The notes beneath the pieces are model-generated. The model did not search any database, was not told the origin of the DNA, and saw only the letters and a program-made list of their open reading frames with translations. From Bog-159 sp035308525 (GTDB lineage Bacteria > Acidobacteriota > Terriglobia > Bryobacterales > Bryobacteraceae), in contig DATGGM010000208.1 of the NCBI GenBank assembly GCA_035308525.1, positions 1-38,228 on the forward strand: 38,228 nucleotides of DNA, in the 5' to 3' direction. Both the position numbers and the translations under genes were made by a program. Below, piece by piece: positions 32,800-38,228 of the stretch (the stretch's first letter is position 1; each line of letters opens with the position of its first letter).

Positions 32800-33960
32800 T
32801 TACGCCAGCGCCGAAGAAGCCGGTTGTATGGCAGGGACCGCCACCTGTTCCACGATTTCGATGCCAAACCCTTCCAGCGCCACGATTTTGCGCGGATGGT
32901 TCGTTAGCAGACGAATCGTGTGCAGGCCCAGGTCCGAGAGGATCTGCGCGCCGATGCCGCTTTCGTGCTGCAACTGCACCTGGCCGGCGGCGCCCGCATA
33001 GTGCATGAAGTCGCGGCCGTGCGACACCATACGCTCCACCCCGCTGGGATCCTTATGCACGCGGAACCCGCGCCCGGTCTGGTGCAGGTACACCAGCACT
33101 CCCAGATCCTCTTCGGCGATGCGGCTGAGCGAGCCGCGGATCAGCTTCTGGCAGTCGCAATCCGTGGAGCCGAACACGTCGCCGTAGACGCAGTGCGAAT
33201 GCATGCGCACCAGCACGCGTTCCTTGCCGGCCACCTCGCCGCGGATGAGGGCCATGTGCATCTCCGGCGAAATGTCGCTGGTGTAGGCCACCGTGCGGAA
33301 GGGCCCGAATTCCGTTTCCATACAACCTTCCACCACCCGCCGGATATAGCGTTCATGCTGCAGGCGGTAGCGGATCAGATCCGCGACGGAAATCATTTTT
33401 AACGAGTGCCGCCGGCAGAACTCGATGAGCTGCGGCACGCGAGCCATGCTGCCGTCGTCGTTCATGATTTCGCAGATCACTCCGGCAGGAGTGATCCCGG
33501 CGAGGCGCGCCAGGTCGACGGAAGCTTCCGTCTGGCCGGCGCGCACCAGCACGCCGCCCTCGCGCGCCCGCAACGGGAAGACGTGGCCGGGCCGCGCCAG
33601 GTCGCCCGGCCGGCAATCGGGGCGAATGGCCGTCAGAATGGTGCAGGTGCGGTCGGACGCGGAGATCCCCGTGGTGGTGCCTTCGCGCGCATCGATCGAT
33701 TCGCAGAAGGCGGTGCCGAAGTTGGACGTGTTCAGCGGCGACATCAGCGGCAGGCGCAGCGCGTCGCACGTCTCCGGCGTCAACGCCAGGCAGATCAGTC
33801 CGCGTCCATGCATGGCCATGAAATTCACGATTTCGGGAGTGACCTTTTCCGCCGCGATAGTCAGATCGCCTTCGTTTTCCCGGTCCTCATCGTCGACCAC
33901 CACCAGAATGCGGCCGGCGCGAATTTCGTCGATGGCTTGAGGGATAGTGACGAAAGGCAT
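32800..33960 (-). CDS. ribB: RibBA-type protein: DHBP synthase with degenerate GTP cyclohydrolase II half
   Basis: The 386-residue protein has a full 3,4-dihydroxy-2-butanone-4-phosphate synthase domain (about 1-205): DDEDRENEGDL, HGRGLICLAL, TTTGISASDRT, ARPGHVFPL and GQTEASVDLARLAG. It would make the four-carbon precursor of riboflavin from ribulose-5-phosphate. The second half (about 215-375) has the GTP cyclohydrolase II frame and its zinc cysteines (Cys257, Cys268, Cys270). However, the usual QEGRG is HQTGRG, and the catalytic 'D-x-R' before YGIGAQIL reads LQHESGIGAQIL, so the Asp and Arg appear lost. GCHII activity is therefore doubtful. The ATG at 33960 lies only nine bases from the divergent start at 33970. 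Confidence 0.9.
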   Translation of the reverse strand: MPFVTIPQAIDEIRAGRILVVVDDEDRENEGDLTIAAEKVTPEIVNFMAMHGRGLICLALTPETCDALRLPLMSPLNTSNFGTAFCESIDAREGTTTGISASDRTCTILTAIRPDCRPGDLARPGHVFPLRAREGGVLVRAGQTEASVDLARLAGITPAGVICEIMNDDGSMARVPQLIEFCRRHSLKMISVADLIRYRLQHERYIRRVVEGCMETEFGPFRTVAYTSDISPEMHMALIRGEVAGKERVLVRMHSHCVYGDVFGSTDCDCQKLIRGSLSRIAEEDLGVLVYLHQTGRGFRVHKDPSGVERMVSHGRDFMHYAGAAGQVQLQHESGIGAQILSDLGLHTIRLLTNHPRKIVALEGFGIEIVEQVAVPAIQPASSALA

Positions 33961-33969
33961 GCTTATATT

Positions 33970-34389
33970 ATGGACGCAGTGAATTCCTTGAAACAAATCG
34001 GTGCGGCTGGTGTCCATTTCCATGTGATCACCGGCATAGCCCTGGCGCAATATGCCGCCCGGCGTTCGGCAGCGGCGGTGCACCGGCAGATGGCGCGCGG
34101 ACTGTTCAGCCTGGCGTCCGTGGCGGTTACCGCTCCGCTTGTGGGGTTTGCCGGCACCGTGTGGGGAATCGTTGATTCCTTTCGAGGGTGCAATGGCGAG
34201 CGGTCGGCGATCATGGCGGCGGTCGCCGAACGGCTGTCGTGGGCATTCATCCCGGCGGCGCTGGCGCTGCTGATAGCCATCACCGCGTCCTGGGGCCACA
34301 AGCACCTGAGCGCCCGGATGGCGGACTTCGACTGCGAAATGCAAGGCGCGGTGCGGGATTTGCCCGATTATCTGGCTTGGTTTTCCTGA
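33970..34389 (+). CDS. Short stand-alone MotA/TolQ/ExbB-like membrane protein
   Basis: This 139-residue protein matches the C-terminal two-helix part of TolQ/ExbB. It contains SLASVAVTAPLVGFAGTVWGIVDSFRG (about 47-73) and LSWAFIPAALALLIAITASW (about 89-108), followed by a polar tail. The pattern matches TolQ at 13300-13500 (ATTASVSPFIGLFGTVLGIIKAFQG). The N-terminal membrane helix and large cytoplasmic loop of full-length TolQ are missing. No ExbD partner is adjacent. The ATG at 33970 is only nine bases from the divergent ribB start, with no clear ribosome binding site; GTG at 33979 is an alternative. Confidence 0.75.
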   Translation: MDAVNSLKQIGAAGVHFHVITGIALAQYAARRSAAAVHRQMARGLFSLASVAVTAPLVGFAGTVWGIVDSFRGCNGERSAIMAAVAERLSWAFIPAALALLIAITASWGHKHLSARMADFDCEMQGAVRDLPDYLAWFS

Positions 34390-34441
34390 CCGTTCCCGGG
34401 CGCGCAGCCACACGCCAGGCCCCATGGCATAAGCTGGAATT

Positions 34442-35335
34442 GTGGTAGTCGCCGGGCGTCAGAAGTCGATCGCTTTCTTCATCGCGCTGGGTGCGGGCCT
34501 GATCTGCGTCATCGTGCTGCTCTACGTGGGTTGGGTGCTGCTCAACTGGCGGCACGGCATCCTGCTGGTGCTGGGCGCGCTGCTGATGGCGGCCATCGTG
34601 AGCGGCGTGGTGCTGAACACTATCTTCCTGGTGCGCGAGATCCGGCGCAATGCGCAGCACGATGCGTTCATCAACGCCGTTACGCACGAGCTGAAGACGC
34701 CCATCGCGTCCATCCGCCTATATCTGGAAACGCTGCAGACGCGCGCGGTGGACGATGCCAAGCGGCTGGAGTTCTACCGCATCATGGTGGAAGACAGCGA
34801 GCGGCTGCTGGGCACCATCGAGCAGGTGCTGCGCACCGGTCGCATCGGCGCAACGGGCCGGCGGCTGAACCTCTCGCGCATCGATCTGAGCGAGGTGGTG
34901 GAGCAGTCCCTGGATCGCGTGCGCAAGCTGCATCACGTTTCGGCGGAGGCGCTGCAATACCGTCCCGGCCCGCCGGTCACCATCGTGGGCGACGCGGAGG
35001 AGGTGCAGGCGGCCGTCTCCAACCTTATCGATAATGCGGTGAAGTATTCCGGAAACGACGTGCACGTCACGGTGGAGACGGCCCGGGTCGACGGAAATTT
35101 TGTGGCGCTGCGCGTGACGGACCACGGGCCGGGCATCCCCAAGACCGAGCTGAAGCGCATCTTCAAGCGCTTCTATCGCGTGCCCGGAGCGCTGGCCATA
35201 CGAGTGAAAGGCACTGGTTTGGGATTGTACATCGTGCGCTCGGTGGCCAAGCGTCACGGCGGCCGCGCCTGGGCCGAAAGCGAAGGTCCCGGGCATGGGG
35301 CCACCTTCGTCCTGCAACTCCCCATCGTCAAATGA
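34442..35335 (+). CDS. Sensor histidine kinase
   Basis: The 297-residue protein has two membrane helices (about 9-33 and 39-64) with almost no extracytoplasmic loop, then a cytoplasmic kinase. The H-box is THELKTPIASIRL (phospho-acceptor His82). The ATP-binding domain has the N-box NLIDNAVKYS, the G1 box DHGPGIP, the F-box FKRFYRV and the G2 box GTGLGLYIV. With so short a sensor loop, it probably senses a membrane or intracellular cue. The GTG start at 34442 is predicted. It overlaps the response-regulator gene by four bases (ATGA), so the two form one operon. Confidence 0.93.
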   Translation: MVVAGRQKSIAFFIALGAGLICVIVLLYVGWVLLNWRHGILLVLGALLMAAIVSGVVLNTIFLVREIRRNAQHDAFINAVTHELKTPIASIRLYLETLQTRAVDDAKRLEFYRIMVEDSERLLGTIEQVLRTGRIGATGRRLNLSRIDLSEVVEQSLDRVRKLHHVSAEALQYRPGPPVTIVGDAEEVQAAVSNLIDNAVKYSGNDVHVTVETARVDGNFVALRVTDHGPGIPKTELKRIFKRFYRVPGALAIRVKGTGLGLYIVRSVAKRHGGRAWAESEGPGHGATFVLQLPIVK

Positions 35336-36057
35336 GCCGCATTCTGGTAGTGGAAGACGAGCAGCACCTGGCCGAGGGCCTGCGCTTCAACCTGGAGGCG
35401 GAAGGCTACCAGGTGCAGGTGGTGGAGAGCGGCGAAGCCGCGCTGGAGTTGCTGCGTCCGGAGTCGGCGCCGCCCGATGTCGTCATTCTGGACGTGATGC
35501 TGCCGGGCATCGACGGATTCGCGGTGATGGCCCAGATGCGTCAGGCCGGGCAGTTCGTTCCCACGTTGATGCTGACCGCGCGCGGCCATCCGGACGACGT
35601 GCTGCGGGGCTTCGCGGCGGGCGCGGACGACTACCTGACCAAGCCCTTCGAGCTCTCCATTCTGATCGCCCGCATCCGCGGCCTGCTGCGGCGGCGCGAG
35701 TGGCTGCGCGCCTCAATGAATCATGTATCCGAGCCGCGCCAGGAGCCCGCGGAGACATTCACGTTCGGCGACAAATCGATGCATTTCGACCGGCTGGAGC
35801 TGCGCGTGCGGGACCAGGTGTTTCCGCTGACCCTGATGGAGGCCAACGTTCTGCGGTACCTGGTCCGGCACGCGGGCAAAGCCGTGTCGCGGAAGGCCAT
35901 GCTGGAGGAGGTCTGGGGCTTGCATGAGGATACCGACACGCGCGCCATCGACAATTTCATCGTGCGCCTGCGGCGGTATATCGAGGACGATCCCACGCAT
36001 CCGCAACACCTGCTCACGGTGCGGGGGGTGGGCTACCGCTTCGTGGCTGCGCCTTAG
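35332..36057 (+). CDS. OmpR/PhoB-type response regulator
   Basis: This 241-residue protein has a receiver domain (about 1-120) with the acidic pocket VEDE, phospho-acceptor Asp54 in VVILDVMLPG, Thr82 in LTARG and Lys104 in LTKPFE. A linker follows, then an OmpR-type winged helix (about 145-238, LTLMEANVLRYLVRHAGKAVSRKAML... TRAIDNFIVRLRRYIEDDP... VRGVGYRF). It is the cognate partner of the overlapping kinase. Its targets are unknown; no obvious target gene lies within the window. Confidence 0.94.
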   Translation: MSRILVVEDEQHLAEGLRFNLEAEGYQVQVVESGEAALELLRPESAPPDVVILDVMLPGIDGFAVMAQMRQAGQFVPTLMLTARGHPDDVLRGFAAGADDYLTKPFELSILIARIRGLLRRREWLRASMNHVSEPRQEPAETFTFGDKSMHFDRLELRVRDQVFPLTLMEANVLRYLVRHAGKAVSRKAMLEEVWGLHEDTDTRAIDNFIVRLRRYIEDDPTHPQHLLTVRGVGYRFVAAP

Positions 36058-36400
36058 TTACCGCACCCGCAGCGCGGTCATGCGGGCAGCCGCGGACCTG
36101 GTTGTTGATGTAGGGTTGCGGCGCGTTGAGCCGGTAGTCCAGGCTGAAGATGCCGCCGTAAGTGGTGGCGCGGAACCGTTCGCCAGGAACTCGGCGGCGG
36201 CCAGCCGGGCAAACAGGCGGCTGCCCGCCGGGCGGCGATTCGTCGACATCGCCATCGGAGAAACGGAAGGTTTTCACCGTTTGCGGAACGCCGTCCTCAA
36301 GCACGCGAATCTGTTCGGGCCTTCGGGTTGCGGTGAGGCGTTCTTTCTTGGCCGGCGCAAGCGAGTGACAGGGCGCGCATGGATTGTCCCCCTTGAGCGT
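36058..36400 (-). pseudogene. Degraded coding remnant, partly VWFA-related-like
   Basis: No intact gene fits this 340-base interval, but the minus strand looks formerly coding. From about 36320 to 36250 one frame reads PEQIRVLEDGVPQTVKTFRF, closely matching the opening motif of the two VWFA-related proteins in this window (KDFKVFEDNREQTVTSFSF). Another frame takes over with high GC in third positions (about 36240-36165). The first frame again shows strong coding bias (about 36150-36065, TTYGGIFSLDYRLNAPQPYI). This suggests frameshifts. The first frame also holds CAPCH (about 36375-36360), like a haem c site, which may be chance. There is no start codon with a ribosome binding site. Confidence 0.4.
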
Positions 36401-36406
36401 ACGACC

Positions 36407-36439
36407 AAAAAAAAGCGCCGGGCACGCGGCCCGGCGCTT
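36407..36439 (-). terminator. Strong intrinsic terminator of the TonB-dependent receptor gene
   Basis: On the minus strand a 10-bp perfect stem (36430-36439 with 36413-36422, AAGCGCCGGG/CCCGGCGCTT, 7-base loop) is followed by a run of eight Ts (36414-36407). It lies 27 bases after the receptor's stop codon. This is the clearest terminator in the window. Confidence 0.92.
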
Positions 36440-36465
36440 GAACGAATCAGAAGAAGCGAGAAAGA

Positions 36466-38228
36466 CTAGAACCTGAACTTGGCGCTCAGCACCAGTTCAC
36501 GTCCGGAAACCAGCGATCCCTGGAAAGCGCCGTAAGCGCTGGTGGGAGCCGATACGGTGCTGTAGATGCCGCCGATCGCGCCCGAGGCAATGTTAGCGGA
36601 CGGGTCCGCGAAGTGCGGGTGGTTGAGCAGGTTGTATGCGCTGGCGCCGATGACGAAGCGCATCCGCTCACGGATCGGAATGTTCTTATACAGGGTCGTG
36701 TCGATGTTAAAGTAGCCGGGGCCGAAAAGCGTATTGCGGCCGATGTTGCCGAAGCCGGTCTCCGTGCCGGCAGTCACGAAATCGGATTGAGACAGGCAAG
36801 GCGTGGCGCCGTTGACCGCGGCGACCCCGCAGTAGTGCGGAATTGACGAAACGGCCGTGGGGGTCATTTGCCCGCCAATGGTGCCCTGCCCGATGTTAGG
36901 AAGCAGGCTGTCGTAAAGCGTTTCTGGAACGCCCGTGCGCAGAAACAGTTTGCTGGAAAGAGACCAGTTACCCAGCAGGTAATCGAGGGCGTGATGGCTG
37001 AACTTCCAGGGGAGGTCCCACACGAAATCACCCACTACGTTGTGGCGAATATCGTAGTCGGAGTTACCGTAATTCGCCCGCACGTTCGGGTTAATCAGGC
37101 TGGTCTCGGTGTTGGCCGTGAAGGTATAGGGCAGGCCCGAACCGCCGTTGGACAGGTCGTCGAGCGAGTGGCTCCAGGTATAACTGATCTGACCCTGGAA
37201 GCCGTGGGAGAAGGCTCGCCGGTACTGAACGGTCAAGCCATTGTAGTTCGAGATGCCCTGATTGGTGATCTCCGTGATCCCGGAGAAGCGCGGATCGGGC
37301 GAGGCCGCTGGCAGGCCGTTGAATGGCGCCGAGGTGAAGGCCGCGGCATTGGCGAAGCCATTTTGCACCAGCAGGTTGTAGCCGTGGTTCCCCGTGTAGG
37401 TGACCACCACTACGTTCTTATCGCCAATAGGCTGCTCGACCTCGAAGCTCCACTCGGCGTACTCGGGTGTGCCGAAATGCTGTGGAATCGAGAAGTAGCC
37501 GATGGGGCTGAATCCGCCCGGCACCGCGGCGTTCAATTGGGCCAATGTGGCGCCGTTGAGGAATCCGGTCTTAAAGGCGTTGAACTGGTTCAGCGCGCCG
37601 GTCGGGGCGCTGTTCGGATCGGTGGTATCGCCCACTTCGTCACCGTTGTAGATGAGCGCGCCGTACGGATACGGAGCGTTGCTATACAGGTGAGAAACCA
37701 GGAAAGCGGGGGCCAGATCGGCGAACAGCCCGAATCCGGCGCGAATCACGGTGGAGTTGGTGCCGCCACGCGGGCTCCACACTACGCCCAGGCGAGGTTG
37801 CGGAACCACGGCATCCACCCCGTAATACGCGGTATTCAACCCGGTGTTGATGGATTGGTTGTACGGGATATCCACGCCCTTCTGGAAACTGGACGAGGTG
37901 AAGGGGGCGGTGAGCCTGGAGAAGCAGTTGTCCACACACTGCGGGTTGCCGGTGCGGTCGAAACGGATGCCGTAAGTGAGCTTCAAGTTCTTGGCGGCAC
38001 TCCACTCATCCTGCGCGTAAACTCCGATGTTGTACAGGCGGGTATGCGCGGTGGTGATATTGGTGAAGCTTTGATAGTAGTAGCTGAAAGTATTGGGATT
38101 GGTTACGCCGGCGGCAAAGTCGCCCACCGAATTAAACTGATACCAACCGGTCGTCGAGGTGAGCAGGCCGAAGTCGCTGACGCGATTGCGGCGGAAGTTC
38201 TCCCCGACTTTGATGGTGTGGCGTCCCC
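36466..38228 (-). CDS. TonB-dependent receptor, Oar-like (C-terminal part)
   Basis: The last 586 codons of a larger gene run off the right edge; the frame is open to the end. The sequence has outer-membrane beta-barrel character, alternating strands such as NIGVYAQDEWSAAKNLKLTYGIRFDRTG, YAEWSFEVEQPIGDKNVVVVTYTGNHG and FSHGFQGQISYTWSHSLDDLSNGG. It ends in LVLSAKFRF, with the terminal phenylalanine typical of barrel proteins. This pattern fits the large carboxypeptidase-regulatory-like/Oar-type TonB receptors common in Acidobacteriota. The plug and N-terminal domains lie outside the window. Substrate unknown; many such receptors take up polymers. A strong terminator follows. Confidence 0.88.
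   Translation of the reverse strand, partial: GRHTIKVGENFRRNRVSDFGLLTSTTGWYQFNSVGDFAAGVTNPNTFSYYYQSFTNITTAHTRLYNIGVYAQDEWSAAKNLKLTYGIRFDRTGNPQCVDNCFSRLTAPFTSSSFQKGVDIPYNQSINTGLNTAYYGVDAVVPQPRLGVVWSPRGGTNSTVIRAGFGLFADLAPAFLVSHLYSNAPYPYGALIYNGDEVGDTTDPNSAPTGALNQFNAFKTGFLNGATLAQLNAAVPGGFSPIGYFSIPQHFGTPEYAEWSFEVEQPIGDKNVVVVTYTGNHGYNLLVQNGFANAAAFTSAPFNGLPAASPDPRFSGITEITNQGISNYNGLTVQYRRAFSHGFQGQISYTWSHSLDDLSNGGSGLPYTFTANTETSLINPNVRANYGNSDYDIRHNVVGDFVWDLPWKFSHHALDYLLGNWSLSSKLFLRTGVPETLYDSLLPNIGQGTIGGQMTPTAVSSIPHYCGVAAVNGATPCLSQSDFVTAGTETGFGNIGRNTLFGPGYFNIDTTLYKNIPIRERMRFVIGASAYNLLNHPHFADPSANIASGAIGGIYSTVSAPTSAYGAFQGSLVSGRELVLSAKFRF

Noticed and set aside
33406..33969. Long upstream extension of the MotA/TolQ-like frame
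   Set aside because: It is antisense to ribB and lacks family features; the protein similarity begins after 33970.
35924..36469. Plus-strand frame of about 180 codons downstream of the response regulator
   Set aside because: It starts inside the response regulator gene and crosses the terminator; its composition is that of an antisense reading.
1..38228. tRNA, rRNA, CRISPR arrays, insertion sequences, prophage genes
   Set aside because: None recognised: no cloverleaf-like segment, spaced direct repeats, transposase or integrase motifs were seen when reading both strands.

Overview
The window looks like a piece of an Acidobacteriota chromosome, probably from the Bryobacter/Solibacter side of the phylum. 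This is inferred from the gene types: two VWFA-related proteins of the acidobacterial type, an 'ADOP'-style MacB/FtsX permease, an Oar-like TonB-dependent receptor, many long secreted proteins and high-GC DNA with frequent TTG/GTG starts. No rRNA, tRNA, CRISPR array or insertion sequence was seen. All assignments come from reading motifs by eye, without database searches.

Layout. Positions 1-2107 (minus strand) hold ribosomal protein genes rplA-rplJ-rplL, with rpoB expected just off the left edge. The gene upstream of rplA is not rplK but a secreted PIG-L type deacetylase (2260-4749), divergent from a patatin-like phospholipase (4795-5703). Two overlapping genes for secreted VWFA-related proteins follow (5726-9801, minus), the downstream one with a 71-codon glycine-rich insert. 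Divergently come two exported proteins (10089-12760) that share a short C-terminal BamE/SmpA-like domain.

Positions 12918-18040 are a complete Tol-Pal operon (tolQ, tolR, a TolA/TonB-like gene, tolB, pal, cpoB). It runs into deoC and an aldehyde dehydrogenase, then an ADOP permease (20251-22683) and two overlapping TolC-family genes (22826-26565). Tol-Pal energises the outer membrane; DeoC yields acetaldehyde, which the dehydrogenase could oxidise.

On the minus strand from 30235 to 26566 lie an XRE-type regulator, an unknown protein and a membrane-anchored trehalose-6-phosphate synthase fused to a sensor/HAMP module. An AT-rich, palindrome-bearing region separates these from a small cysteine-motif protein of unknown function (30531-31115). 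Then come a YdjM-like membrane hydrolase, a DUF302 protein, a RibBA-type protein whose GTP cyclohydrolase II half looks catalytically degraded, a short stand-alone MotA/TolQ/ExbB-like protein and a histidine kinase/response regulator pair. The right end holds a degraded coding remnant, a strong terminator and the C-terminal part of a TonB-dependent receptor that runs off the window.

Best candidates for something new: the HAMP-trehalose-6-phosphate synthase with its XRE/unknown partners, the cysteine-motif protein at 30531, the RibBA with lost GCHII residues, the paired proteins sharing a C-terminal domain, and the remnant at 36058-36400.
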